From contig QJOU01000043.1 in NCBI GenBank assembly GCA_003265685.1, forward strand, positions 1 to 64,000: a stretch of 64,000 nt of DNA, given 5' to 3'. The notes below the pieces were generated by a model. That model was given only the letters and a program-made list of their open reading frames with translations, was not told the origin of the DNA and searched no databases. This document shows, piece by piece, positions 50,190 through 58,954 of this stretch (position 1 is its first letter; each line of letters opens with the position of its first letter). The translations under genes were made by a program, and so were the position numbers. The DNA comes from Piscinibacter caeni (GTDB taxonomy: Bacteria > Pseudomonadota > Gammaproteobacteria > Burkholderiales > Burkholderiaceae_C).

Positions 50190-51929
50190 TCACTTCATCA
50201 GCTTGAACACCCACACCGAGCCGCCCTGCTCGAGGTAGTTGACCCGCTTGGCCACGTCGCCGCCCCACAGCGGCACCGCGCCGCCCCAGCCCGAGACGAC
50301 GGCGACGTACTGCTCGCCCTGGTCTTCCCAGGTGACCGGGGGTGCGACGACGCCCGAGCCGGTCTGGAACTTCCAGACGATCTTGCCGGTCTTCGCGTCG
50401 GCCGCCTGCAGGAAGCCTTCCGGCGTGCCCCAGAACACCAGGTTGCCGCCGGTGGTCAGCACACCGCCCCACAGCGGCGCGTTGTTCGGCACCTCCCAGA
50501 CGATCTTGCCGGTCTTCGGGTCGATCGCGCGCAGCGCGCCGATCGAGCCCTCGTTCAGCGTCTTGATCGTGAAGCCGGCGCCGAGGTAGGCCGCACCCTT
50601 CTTGTAGGTGATCGGCTCGTTCCAGATCTCCATGCCCCATTCGTTGGCCGGCACGTAGAACAGCCTGGTTTCCGGCGAGTAGGCCATCGGCATCTGGTTC
50701 TTGCCGCCGAGGAAGCTCGGCGCGGAGAACACCACGTTGCCCTTCTTGCCGTCGGCACCGCCGGTCGGGTCGCCCGGGCGGTTCTCGGGCACGTAGTTCG
50801 GCCGGCCGGTCTTCAGGTCGATGCCGGTCGCCCAGGTCACCTTCTTGACGAACGGGAAGGCGTTGAGCAGCTCGCCGGTGGCCGCGTCGTTGACGTAGAA
50901 GAAGCCGTTGCGATCCGCCTTGCCGCCGACGCGCCGGCCGTCCAGGTCGAAGGTGACGAACTCGTTGACGCCGTCGAAGTCCCAGCCATCGTTGGGCGTG
51001 TTCTGGTAGTGCCACTTGATCTGGCCGGTCTTGACGTCGATCGCGACGGTCGAGCACGAGAACAGGTTGTCGCCCTTGCGCAGGTGGCTGTTCCAGGGCG
51101 ACGGGTTGCCGGTGCCGAAGTAGGCCAGGCCGGTCTTCGCGTCGTAGGTGCCGCCCAGCCAGGTGGCCGCGCCGCCGGTCTTCCACAGGTCGCCCGGCCA
51201 GCTCTTGCCGGCCGTGCCGGAGATACCGTTCTCCTTCTTGTTGCCGTCCTTGTCGAAGGTGTAGCCCATGTGGCCCTCGACCACCGGGCGCGTCCAGACC
51301 ATGCGGCCGGTCTTCGGGTCGCGCGCCTCGACGCGGCCGACCACGCCGAACTCGCCGCCGGACACGCCGGTCAGCAGCAGCCCGCCGGCGATCAGCGGCG
51401 CGGCCGAGGCCGAGTAGCCCGCCGCGTAGTCGTCGATCTTCTCCTTCCACTCGACCTCGCCGGTCTTCGCGTTCAGCGCGACGAGCTGTGCATCGAGCGT
51501 GGCGAAGATCACCAGGTTGTCGTAGAGCGCGGCGCCGCGGTTGATCACGTCGCAGCAGGGCATGATGCCGTCGGGCAGGCGGTGGTCGTACTTCCAGAGC
51601 TTGGCGCCGGTCTTCGCGTCGAGCGCGTAGATGCGCGAGTACGAGGCCGTCACGTACATCACGCCGTCGTGGATCAGCGGCTGCGATTCCTGGCCGCGCT
51701 GCTTCTCGCCGCCGAACGAGAACGACCAGGCGGGCACCAGCTTGCCGATGGTGCCCGGGTTGATCTGCTTGAGCGGCGAATGACGCTGGCCCTGCGTGCC
51801 GAGGCCCCAGGAGACGATGTCGCCCGGGGTCTTCGCGTCGTCTTCGATCGTCTTGTCGGTCACCACGGCCTGGGCGTTCAGCGCGCCCAGGGCGAGCGTG
51901 ACCAGGGCGGTCAGCATCTTGATCTGCAT
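50190..51929 (-). CDS. PQQ-dependent alcohol dehydrogenase, lanthanide type
   Basis: 579 residues, eight-bladed quinoprotein of the methanol/ethanol family. The signal peptide ends near 'LNAQA'. The adjacent cysteines of the disulfide ring over PQQ are Cys125-Cys126. The metal site has Glu193 ('GGEFG') and an Asn near 275-280. The catalytic Asp317 is followed two positions later by Asp319 (WDFDG); this second Asp marks lanthanide-dependent XoxF/PedH enzymes, whereas Ca-type enzymes have Ala or Ser there. W-docking motifs recur. It oxidises alcohols in the periplasm and passes electrons to PedF. A strong sigma-54 site is upstream. Confidence 0.88.
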   Translation of the reverse strand: MQIKMLTALVTLALGALNAQAVVTDKTIEDDAKTPGDIVSWGLGTQGQRHSPLKQINPGTIGKLVPAWSFSFGGEKQRGQESQPLIHDGVMYVTASYSRIYALDAKTGAKLWKYDHRLPDGIMPCCDVINRGAALYDNLVIFATLDAQLVALNAKTGEVEWKEKIDDYAAGYSASAAPLIAGGLLLTGVSGGEFGVVGRVEARDPKTGRMVWTRPVVEGHMGYTFDKDGNKKENGISGTAGKSWPGDLWKTGGAATWLGGTYDAKTGLAYFGTGNPSPWNSHLRKGDNLFSCSTVAIDVKTGQIKWHYQNTPNDGWDFDGVNEFVTFDLDGRRVGGKADRNGFFYVNDAATGELLNAFPFVKKVTWATGIDLKTGRPNYVPENRPGDPTGGADGKKGNVVFSAPSFLGGKNQMPMAYSPETRLFYVPANEWGMEIWNEPITYKKGAAYLGAGFTIKTLNEGSIGALRAIDPKTGKIVWEVPNNAPLWGGVLTTGGNLVFWGTPEGFLQAADAKTGKIVWKFQTGSGVVAPPVTWEDQGEQYVAVVSGWGGAVPLWGGDVAKRVNYLEQGGSVWVFKLMK

Positions 51930-51988
51930 GGAGTCTCCTCGAGGGTGGGTGGGCGGGCAGCGTCGCGCTGCGCTTCCGGCCGCTCTTG

Positions 51989-52004
51989 CGCAAAGCCTGT
52001 GCCA
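51989..52004 (-). promoter_or_regulatory. Sigma-54 promoter of the quinoprotein alcohol dehydrogenase
   Basis: The minus strand reads TGGCACA-GGCT-TTGCG: full TGGCAC and TTGC elements, 12 bases from GG to GC. The predicted start point is about 51978, giving a leader near 48 bases. An imperfect inverted repeat GACAGT-N7-ACTGAC at 52114-52132, about 115 bases above, is at a usual distance for an activator site. Confidence 0.8.
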
Positions 52005-52131
52005 TGGCGGCTCGCCTGGTCCGGCCTCGGTTTCGGGACGCTTTCCCGTGCTTTCGCTACGGGCTTTCCCGCGCGCCTGCTCCAGGTTCGAACAGCACGC
52101 CGCGCCCGGGCGAGACAGTGGTTGGAACTGA

Positions 52132-52148
52132 CATGCCGGGCCGGCATG
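52132..52148. repeat. Perfect 8-bp inverted repeat between thioesterase and quinoprotein genes
   Basis: CATGCCGG-G-CCGGCATG. It lies 12 bases after the thioesterase stop on the same strand, so it may help terminate that gene, though no T-tract follows. It also adjoins the possible activator site at 52114-52132. Confidence 0.5.
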
Positions 52149-52159
52149 ACGGGTCGATC

Positions 52160-52678
52160 TCAGGCCCGCAACAGGCGCTCGGCCTGGATCCAGGCCGAGA
52201 CCGCCGGGGGGAATGCCGGCGAGGCCGCGGCCAGGCCCAGTGCGGCGCGCGACTGTTCGATGGGCACGACACCGGCCCGACCGACCAGCGCACCCTTGGC
52301 GTGGCCCAGCGCCATGGTCTTTCCGTCATGCAGGAAGCGGAACTGCAGGTAGTTCCAGCGCCTGTCCCAGCAGACCATCGAGAAGCGCAGCGTGTAGCGC
52401 GTGAACGGCTTCAGGCCGCGCCGGTAGGAGATCAGGCTGCCGCCGAGCATCGGCCGCCAGCCCCTGCGCAGCGCGGCCCCGAGCAGGCCGGTGCGGGTGA
52501 AGTACTCGACGAACGCCAGGTCCGTGATCGTCATGTAGCGGCCGTTGTTCATGTGGCCGTTGACGTCGAGGTCGGTCGGCCACACGCGCAGGCTCAGTTC
52601 GATCGGATCGCCCACCGCGATGCGCGTCTTGAAGAAGCGCGCAAGCAGCCAGATCCAGACCAGGCGGAAGTAGAGGTT
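52160..52678 (-). CDS. Thioesterase-like (4HBT/hotdog) family protein
   Basis: 172 residues from a GTG at 52678, chosen because GGAG precedes it and the product then starts like the family (MNLYFRLVW). '[25 protein letters not shown]' (split) carries the Asp/His/Asn pattern of hotdog thioesterases ('D-x-N-x-H-x-N-N-x-x-Y'). A hydrophobic N-terminus (about 1-15) may anchor it. It follows the outer-membrane protein gene by 22 bases. Substrate unknown. Confidence 0.8.
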   Translation of the reverse strand, partial: NLYFRLVWIWLLARFFKTRIAVGDPIELSLRVWPTDLDVNGHMNNGRYMTITDLAFVEYFTRTGLLGAALRRGWRPMLGGSLISYRRGLKPFTRYTLRFSMVCWDRRWNYLQFRFLHDGKTMALGHAKGALVGRAGVVPIEQSRAALGLAAASPAFPPAVSAWIQAERLLRA

Positions 52679-52700
52679 CACGACGGCTCCGTGTCGGTGA

Positions 52701-53288
52701 TCAGAAGCTGTAGCGCACACCGGCGCTCAGCAGGTTGGCACGCGCCCGCTCGGAGAGCTTGCCGAAGTGCTCGAAGTCGGCCGTCAGCGCAACCTGCGGC
52801 GACAGCTGGTACTCGGCGCCGACGCCATACATGAACGAGCGCCGCGAGCCGACCAGTTGCGCCGAGGCCGGCAGCACGTCGGTGCCGCTGACCTTGCCGA
52901 ACGAGATGCCGGCCTTGCCGGTCAGGGCGACGGCCTGTGTCACCGGCATGCGGCCCGTCAGCGCGGCATACAGGCTCCTGCCCGTGGCGCCCTGCTCGAC
53001 CGTGCTGCCGTCGACGGCGACGGACTCGGCCAGCGAGCCGAAGCGCACGTAACCAGCCTCGATGCCGACGTGCTCGCCGAGGCGCCAGCCGCCATAGAGC
53101 TTGCCGGCCAGTGCGACCTCGTCGCTGGAGACCGTCGAGACGCCCGGGGTCCGGGCGCTGAACGAGGTGCGGCCGAGCGAGGCGCCCAGGTACGGGCCTT
53201 CCGTGCGGCTGCCCTCGGCCGCGTTGACGGCGTTCGAACAAAGGGCCACGATGCCCAGCAGCACGTGGGAGAGATGGAGTCGGTTCAC
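52701..53288 (-). CDS. Outer-membrane beta-barrel (OmpA/OmpW-like) protein
   Basis: 195 residues with a signal peptide (cleavage near 'VNA-AE') and eight alternating strands ending in 'NLLSAGVRYSF', a C-terminal Phe typical of outer-membrane insertion. 'GPYLGASLGRTSF' and 'FMYGVGAEYQLSPQVALTADFEHFGKLSE' (split) are like the OMP_b-brl family. Divergent from the two-component genes across 193 bases, so it may be their target. Confidence 0.8.
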   Translation of the reverse strand: MNRLHLSHVLLGIVALCSNAVNAAEGSRTEGPYLGASLGRTSFSARTPGVSTVSSDEVALAGKLYGGWRLGEHVGIEAGYVRFGSLAESVAVDGSTVEQGATGRSLYAALTGRMPVTQAVALTGKAGISFGKVSGTDVLPASAQLVGSRRSFMYGVGAEYQLSPQVALTADFEHFGKLSERARANLLSAGVRYSF

Positions 53289-53481
53289 GGGATACCTTCT
53301 GTCGATATGAAGCAGTTCTGGTGGCCTGCCGGAGGCGCTTGCTTCGTTGAATTTCCGGCGCCAGGGCAGTGTCGTTGTCGACCCTGAAGACCGGCCAAAG
53401 CCTTGGTGAAGGTTCGATGAACGGCCCGCGCGGCCCGGCGATTAACGATTCATTCATTCGACGGCGATCCAATCCCCGGCC

Positions 53482-54159
53482 ATGAACATCCTGCTGGTCG
53501 AAGACGACCTCGAACTCGGCAACGGCGTGCGCATTGCGCTCGAAGACCAGGGCATGCACGTGACCTGGGTGCGCCGCATCCAGGAGGCCAGCCAGGTTCT
53601 CGAGTCCAGCGCCTGCGATCTGGTCCTGCTCGATCTCGGCCTGCCCGACGGCGACGGCATCGGCCTGCTGACGCGACTGCGCCGCAACCAGGACGCGATG
53701 CCGGTGCTGATCCTCACGGCGCGCGACGCCTTGCAGGATCGCCTGGGTGGCCTGGACGGTGGCGCCGACGACTACATGGTCAAGCCCTTCGCGCTGGCCG
53801 AGTTGGTGTCGCGCGTGCGGGCGCTGGCGCGGCGCAGTTATGGCCTGATCGGTGAAACGCTGGTGATCCGCAACCTGACGCTGCACGAGGCGACGATGCG
53901 GGTCATGGTGGATGCCAGGCCGGTCGAGCTGTCGAAGAGCGAGTTCGAGCTGCTGCGCCTGCTGGTCAAGCGCGCCGACCGCGTGCTCACCCGGCGCATG
54001 CTCGAGGAACAGGTCCTGCCCGGCGGGCTGGGCAACGAGAGCAACGTGCTGGACGTGCACATCTCCAACCTGCGCCGCAAGATCGGCAGCGGTTTCATCC
54101 GCACGGTGCGCGGCGTGGGCTTCGTGGTCGACCGCGTGGTAGCCGAGGGCGCGCCGTGA
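53482..54159 (+). CDS. OmpR-family response regulator
   Basis: 225 residues. Receiver domain (1-120) with acidic pocket Asp8/Asp9 and phospho-Asp51 in 'LVLLDLGLPDGDG', conserved Lys in 'YMVKPF'; winged HTH (about 130-220: 'SKSEFELLRLLVKRADRVLTR' split, 'VDVHISNLRRKI' type). The closest pattern is QseB/PmrA/TctD. It overlaps the sensor kinase gene by 4 bases. Confidence 0.88.
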   Translation: MNILLVEDDLELGNGVRIALEDQGMHVTWVRRIQEASQVLESSACDLVLLDLGLPDGDGIGLLTRLRRNQDAMPVLILTARDALQDRLGGLDGGADDYMVKPFALAELVSRVRALARRSYGLIGETLVIRNLTLHEATMRVMVDARPVELSKSEFELLRLLVKRADRVLTRRMLEEQVLPGGLGNESNVLDVHISNLRRKIGSGFIRTVRGVGFVVDRVVAEGAP

Positions 54160-55562
54160 CCACGTGGCGCCGCCTCAAGGCCCTGGTCGGCGGCTCGCTG
54201 GTGAGGCGCCTCGTGCTGGCGCAGGTGATCACGACGCTGCTGCTGTGGCTCGCCGCGGTCGCCTACCTGGTGCACGACACGGCGCGCTACGACGAGATCT
54301 TCGAGGAGCGCGTGATCGCGCCGCGAGCCGACATGATCCTCGCCGTGGTCGATTCGCTGGCGGCGCAGCCCGAGCGCCTGGCCGATGCGCTGGCCAAGAT
54401 CGATCGGATGCAGCGCAACGAGCACCAGGCCGAGGATGCGCCGGCGCTGCGCATCGCGATGAATGTCTGGCAGGGCGACCGGCTGCTGCTGGCCACGCCC
54501 GGCGAGCCCGGGGTGGTGCACACCGCCTTGCGGCGCCAGCTCGAGCGCATCGAGGTCGCCGGCAAGACCTGGCGCACCTACACGCAGGAGTCTGCGAACT
54601 CGGACGCACGCGTCACGCTGATGCGCTCCGGCCATCCGCTGTCGATCATCTTCGCGCTCGAATCGCGCGGCATCCTGGTGCTGCCGCTGCTGATCAGCCT
54701 GCCCTTCCTGGTCATCCCGGCCTGGCTGTCGGTGCGCGTGGCACTGCGGCCTTGGCGCCGCTTCTCGGCCGAGATCGAATCACGCGGTCCGTCGGACCTG
54801 ACGCCGCTGCAGTTCGGCTCCAGCTACCGCGAACTGCGCCCGGTGTCGCAGGCGGTGAACGCGTTGCTCGAGCGAATGCGCAACAGCCTCGCGCGCGAGC
54901 GCAGCTTCATCGCCGACGCCGCGCACGAACTGCGCACGCCGCTGGCGGCGATGCGCGTCAACGTCGAGGCGCTGCAGGGCCACCGCGCCGATGCGCGCGA
55001 CCGGGAACTGCTGGCCGGCCTGGTGCGCAGCGGCGAGCGCGCGAGCCGCCTGGTGGTGCAGTTGCTCGGCCTGATGCGCAGCGATGCCGATCGGCCGGGC
55101 CACGCGACGGAGCGCATCGACCTCGGCGCGCTGGCCCAGGACCGGCTCGCCGACCTCGCGGCCCTGGCCGCCGCACGCCGTGTCGAGCTCGAGCTTCAGG
55201 CCGACACCCGCTGCCTGGTGCAGGGCGAGCGCGAGGGTCTGACGTCGCTGATCGACAACCTGGTCGAGAACGCGATCAAGTACTCGCCGCCGGACTCGCG
55301 CGTCGTGGTTCGCGTGGCACACGATGCCGCGCACACCTCGCTGGTGGTCGAAGACAGCGGCGACGGCATTCCCGAGGTCTGGCGCGAACGGGTCTTCGAC
55401 CGCTTCTTCCGGGCGCCGGATCAGGCGCAGCCCGGCAGCGGCCTCGGGCTGGCGATCGTCAAGGCAGTCGCCGACCGGCACCACGCGCACGTCGACCTGT
55501 CCGCCGGCGAGGGCGGGCGCGGCCTCAGGGCCACGGTCCGGTTCCCGCTGCCGCGGGACTAG
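54156..55562 (+). CDS. Sensor histidine kinase
   Basis: 468 residues with a GTG start. Two membrane segments (about 17-40 and 163-185) flank a periplasmic sensor domain (about 41-162). HAMP-like linker, His in 'ADAAHELRTPLAAM', N-box 'DNLVENAIKYS', G-boxes 'DSGDGIPE' and 'GSGLGLAIVKAV'. QseC/TctE-like. It is convergent with the quinoprotein-relay genes. Its signal is unknown, but neighbours suggest envelope or quinoprotein-related input. Confidence 0.87.
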   Translation: MTTWRRLKALVGGSLVRRLVLAQVITTLLLWLAAVAYLVHDTARYDEIFEERVIAPRADMILAVVDSLAAQPERLADALAKIDRMQRNEHQAEDAPALRIAMNVWQGDRLLLATPGEPGVVHTALRRQLERIEVAGKTWRTYTQESANSDARVTLMRSGHPLSIIFALESRGILVLPLLISLPFLVIPAWLSVRVALRPWRRFSAEIESRGPSDLTPLQFGSSYRELRPVSQAVNALLERMRNSLARERSFIADAAHELRTPLAAMRVNVEALQGHRADARDRELLAGLVRSGERASRLVVQLLGLMRSDADRPGHATERIDLGALAQDRLADLAALAAARRVELELQADTRCLVQGEREGLTSLIDNLVENAIKYSPPDSRVVVRVAHDAAHTSLVVEDSGDGIPEVWRERVFDRFFRAPDQAQPGSGLGLAIVKAVADRHHAHVDLSAGEGGRGLRATVRFPLPRD

Positions 55563-55587
55563 CCCGCGGCACGAGCGCGGTCGCCCG

Positions 55588-56520
55588 TCAGCGCCCCGGC
55601 CGCAGCACCGCCTGCTCGTAGCGCGGGTACAGGTGCACGACGTTGCGCGTGTACTCGGTGGCGAAGGCCGCCCAGGCGCGGAACTCGGCCGGCACCTCGG
55701 CACGCAGCACCTCGTTCAGGTCCTCGCCCTGCGCGGCGCTGCGCCGCAGCTGCGCGTCGAGCCAGCGCAGGTAGCGCTGCGTCTGCTCCACGGCGCTCGT
55801 GTCGGCGCGCACCGGCCCATGGCTGGGCACCAGCTGCAACGGCGCCGGCAGCGACAAGGCCGCCAGGCTGGCGAGCCAGGCGTCGAGCTGCGCATGCGGG
55901 GTGGTCGGCACGCGCTGCGCGAACACCAGCCCGCCGGCGAACACGACGCCACTCGTTTTGTCGACCAGCACCAGGTCGCTCGCGGTGTGGCCGCGGTACT
56001 CGAGCAGTTCGAACTCGCGCGTGCCCAGGCGCAGCGTGCCGGGCCCGACCGGCGTGTCGGGCAGCAAGGCCTCGGTGCCCTTCATCCAGTCGCCGCACAG
56101 GCGGTAGAGGTTGTCCTCGTAGGCCTTCGCCTCGCGCGCCATGCCGCTGCGCGTGAGCTCCGTCGCCAGGCGCGGCACGTCGGCGAAGGCCTGGTTGCCG
56201 AGGAAGTAGTCCGGGTGCAGGTTCAGGTGCAGCACCCGCGTCACCGGCTCGGGGGTGGTCTTCGCGATCAATGCACGCAGTTGTTCGCCGTAGCGCCTCG
56301 ACGGCCCGGTGTTGATCACCAGCACGCCCGCGCCGGTGGCGATGAAGCCGGTGTTGATGATGTTGCAGCCGTTGGCCGGGCTGAAGTCGGCGTTGGCACC
56401 CTCGACCACCCAGACCCCGGGAGCGAGCGCGCGGGCAGCGAGCTGGTAGTCCAGCGTCGCCGGGTCCGCGGCGCCGGCAGCACGCCAGGCCAGCGCGAGC
56501 AGCAGCAGCAGGCGCTTCAT
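55588..56520 (-). CDS. Quinoprotein-relay MBL-fold protein with altered metal motif
   Basis: 310 residues with a signal peptide (MKRLLLLLALAWRAAGA). MBL fold: 'GFIATGAGVLVINTGPS', then 'LNLHPDYFLGN' (about 99-109), where the standard HxHxDH would be Asn100-x-His102-x-Asp104-Tyr105, 'EYRGHTASDLVLVD' (His178), 'FAGGLVFAQ' where the family usually has Asp for the second Gly, and 'PSHGP'. Two or three zinc ligands thus appear lost. It matches the family that travels with PQQ dehydrogenases and SoxYZ-like carriers. It overlaps that gene by 4 bases. Confidence 0.75.
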   Translation of the reverse strand: MKRLLLLLALAWRAAGAADPATLDYQLAARALAPGVWVVEGANADFSPANGCNIINTGFIATGAGVLVINTGPSRRYGEQLRALIAKTTPEPVTRVLHLNLHPDYFLGNQAFADVPRLATELTRSGMAREAKAYEDNLYRLCGDWMKGTEALLPDTPVGPGTLRLGTREFELLEYRGHTASDLVLVDKTSGVVFAGGLVFAQRVPTTPHAQLDAWLASLAALSLPAPLQLVPSHGPVRADTSAVEQTQRYLRWLDAQLRRSAAQGEDLNEVLRAEVPAEFRAWAAFATEYTRNVVHLYPRYEQAVLRPGR

Positions 56521-57287
56521 TCGAGGCGCGCGTCGATGCGGTTGCCGTTGTTGTCGCTGCCGGTCAGCTGCAGCGGCCCGACGCGGCCGGGGAAGTCGAA
56601 GCTGAACACCGGGTTCTCGCTGACCGGCTCGAAGGTGGCCAGCCGCAGCAGCTCGGTGCCCGTCGCATCGCGCAGCGCCAGCTGCCGGACGTAGAACGCC
56701 GGCACGCCGCCGACCAGCCCGGTGTCCATCGGGTGCATCACGCGCAGGCGCAGCCGCGCGCCGGCCACGCCCGGCGCGGGGCTGGCGGCGAACACCTTGC
56801 CGCTGACCTGGCCGAGCGTCGTCGCCCAGCTGCCGTCGCGCCGGCTCGCGCCGGAGACGGTGCAGCCGCCGCCCGCGGAATCGACCAGCGTGCCGCCGAC
56901 ATGCCACACGCCGTCCTTCGTGCGCGCTGCGGCGCGCACCGGGCTGGCCTGCTCGAGCTTGAAGCGGAAGCTGATCGCCGGCAGCGCGGCCAGCGGCGTG
57001 AGCTCGAGCACCTTGCGGATCGGGTTGCGGTCGACGAACACCACGAGCGACTGCACCTCCGGCAGGCCGGCCGCCGAGACGCCGATCGGCACGTTCATCG
57101 GGTCCTCGGCGAAACCGGGGCCGCGCACCTGCACGCGCTCATCGAAGACGACCGGCGCATCGCCGAAGAACTCGCGCCGCAGGCCGGGCCATTGCAACGA
57201 GCCGAACGGGTCACCGCCGCTGTCCTGCGCGCGGGCGAGCGCAGGCGTGGCGGCGAGCAGCAGCAAGGTGCGGCGACGGTCGATCAT
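56517..57287 (-). CDS. Quinoprotein dehydrogenase-associated SoxYZ-like carrier
   Basis: 256 residues from the ATG at 57287. It has a signal peptide, a SoxY-like part (about 30-155) with the carrier-type Cys142 in 'SAGGGCTVSGASRR', and a SoxZ-like part (about 165-256: 'RLRVMHPMDTGLVGG', 'ISFDFPGRVGPLQLTGSDNNG' type). In true Sox systems the Cys carries sulfur intermediates; in this family its cargo is unknown, but the genes track PQQ dehydrogenases. It is coupled to the MBL gene. Confidence 0.8.
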   Translation of the reverse strand: MIDRRRTLLLLAATPALARAQDSGGDPFGSLQWPGLRREFFGDAPVVFDERVQVRGPGFAEDPMNVPIGVSAAGLPEVQSLVVFVDRNPIRKVLELTPLAALPAISFRFKLEQASPVRAAARTKDGVWHVGGTLVDSAGGGCTVSGASRRDGSWATTLGQVSGKVFAASPAPGVAGARLRLRVMHPMDTGLVGGVPAFYVRQLALRDATGTELLRLATFEPVSENPVFSFDFPGRVGPLQLTGSDNNGNRIDARLE

Positions 57288-57373
57288 GGCGGCGCATGCT
57301 GCCGGCGGGCGCGGCAACGCTCCAGCGGGGAAGAACCCGCAGCCTTGCTCCAGGATGGATCAGCGGCGTGGGC

Positions 57374-58381
57374 TCAGCGCGCGGGCACGCCGCACACGCC
57401 CGAGCCCTCGGCGACGGCCGAGCCTTCCTTCTTCTGCAGCAGGCCGACGCCGTTCTTCACCGCCACGATCTCCGCCACGATGGACACGGCGATCTCGGCG
57501 GGCGTGCGGCTGCCCAGGTCCAGCCCCACCGGGCCGTGCAGGCGGCCGATCTCGGCCGGGCTGAGGTCGAACAGCGCCAGGCGCTCCTTGCGCTTGGCGG
57601 TGTTGCCGCGCGAGCCGAGCGCGCCGACGTAGAAGGCGGGGGACTTGAGCGCCTCGAGCAGCGCCATGTCGTCCAGCTTGGGGTCGTGAGTCACCGCGAT
57701 CACCGCGCTGTGCGGATCGAGCTGGAGCTCCACCACCAGGTCGTCGGGCATCGCCTTGCTGAACGTGGTGTTTGGGATGTCCCAGGTCAGGTGGTATTCC
57801 TCGCGCGGATCGCAGCAGATCACCTCGAAGTCGAGCATCAGTGCCATCTGCGCGACGGCGCGCGAGAGCTGCCCGGCACCGATGATCACGAGGCGCCAGC
57901 GCGGGCCGAACAGCGCCCGCAGCGTGCGGCCGTCGAAGACGAAGGCCTCGCCGCGCGCGGCCGGCTCGACGCTCACCGCACCGGAGTCGAGGTCGAGCCG
58001 GCGTGCCACCAGTTCGTGGCGCGCGGTGCGCTGCAGGATCTCGTCGACCCAGGCGGTGTCTTCGAGCGGCTCCTGCACCAGGCGCAGGTTGCCGCCGCAG
58101 GGCAGGCCGAAACGCGCGGCCTCCTCCTTGGTGACGCCGTAGGTGATCAGCGAGGGCCGACCGACACGTTCGCCGTGGCGCACGCGGTCGATCAGGTCGT
58201 CTTCCACGCAGCCGCCGGAGACCGAGCCCACCACCAGGCCGTCACCGCGCATCGCCAGCAGCGCGCCGGGCGGGCGCGGCGCCGAGCCCCAGGTCTCGAT
58301 CACCGTCACCAGCCACACCGGGTGGCCCTGGGCGCGCCAGTCGCGCGCCTGCTGCAGCACCTGGAGATCGAGACTGTCCAT
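57374..58381 (-). CDS. XdhC/CoxF-type molybdenum hydroxylase maturation protein
   Basis: 335 residues. The N-terminal XdhC_CoxI domain (about 10-85) shows 'VTVIETWGSAPRPPGALLAM' and 'GSVSGGCVEDDL' with its Cys; the C-terminal Rossmann-like domain (about 170-320) shows 'LVIIGAGQLSRAVAQMA'. It helps insert or sulfurate the molybdopterin cofactor of the hydroxylase encoded upstream in the same direction. 10 bases separate it from the CoxG gene. Confidence 0.87.
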   Translation of the reverse strand: MDSLDLQVLQQARDWRAQGHPVWLVTVIETWGSAPRPPGALLAMRGDGLVVGSVSGGCVEDDLIDRVRHGERVGRPSLITYGVTKEEAARFGLPCGGNLRLVQEPLEDTAWVDEILQRTARHELVARRLDLDSGAVSVEPAARGEAFVFDGRTLRALFGPRWRLVIIGAGQLSRAVAQMALMLDFEVICCDPREEYHLTWDIPNTTFSKAMPDDLVVELQLDPHSAVIAVTHDPKLDDMALLEALKSPAFYVGALGSRGNTAKRKERLALFDLSPAEIGRLHGPVGLDLGSRTPAEIAVSIVAEIVAVKNGVGLLQKKEGSAVAEGSGVCGVPAR

Positions 58382-58391
58382 GGCCGGACTC

Positions 58392-58943
58392 CTATCGCGT
58401 GAGATACCAGAGGGCCGCCAGCACGATCGCCGCGCCGACCGCCCACCAGATCCAATTCTGGCCCGCGGCCGGTGCCGCTGCTGCTGTCGGGGCTTCCGCC
58501 TCGGCCGGCTTGAGCGCGGCCTCGAAGGCAGTGAAGAAGTCCTCGGCGATCTTGGCCGCGGCGGCGTCGATCAGGCGCGAGCCGACCTGCGCCATCTTGC
58601 CGCCCACCTGCGCCTTGGCGACATAGCTGAGCTTCGTGCCGCTGCCTTCGGCGGCCAGCGCCACGTCGGCCGAGCCCTTGCCGAAGCCGGCCACCCCGCC
58701 CTGGCCATCGAACTGGATCGTGTAGCTCGTCGGCGGCTTGACGTCGAGCAGCTTGAGGTTGCCCTTGAACTTCGCGCTCACCGGGCCGACCTTGACGGCC
58801 ACCAGCGCGGTGAAGGCATCGTCGCCGCTGCGCTCGAGCGATTCGCAGCCGGCGATGCAGCCCTTCAGCACCGCGGGGTCGTTCAGCGCGGCCCAGGTCT
58901 TCTCGACCGGGGCGGGAATGAGTCGTTCGCCTTTGAGTTCCAT
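58392..58943 (-). CDS. coxG: CoxG-family protein (SRPBCC, membrane-anchored)
   Basis: 183 residues. The N-terminal SRPBCC domain (1-145) begins 'MELKGERLIPAPVEKTWAAL', typical of CoxG. An Ala/Pro linker and a C-terminal membrane segment (about 160-180: 'WIWWAVGAAIVLAALWYL') follow. It recruits or stabilises the hydroxylase at the membrane in CO dehydrogenase systems. It is 11 bases after the VWA-protein gene. Confidence 0.88.
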   Translation of the reverse strand: MELKGERLIPAPVEKTWAALNDPAVLKGCIAGCESLERSGDDAFTALVAVKVGPVSAKFKGNLKLLDVKPPTSYTIQFDGQGGVAGFGKGSADVALAAEGSGTKLSYVAKAQVGGKMAQVGSRLIDAAAAKIAEDFFTAFEAALKPAEAEAPTAAAAPAAGQNWIWWAVGAAIVLAALWYLTR

Positions 58944-58954
58944 GAGTCGGTGGG

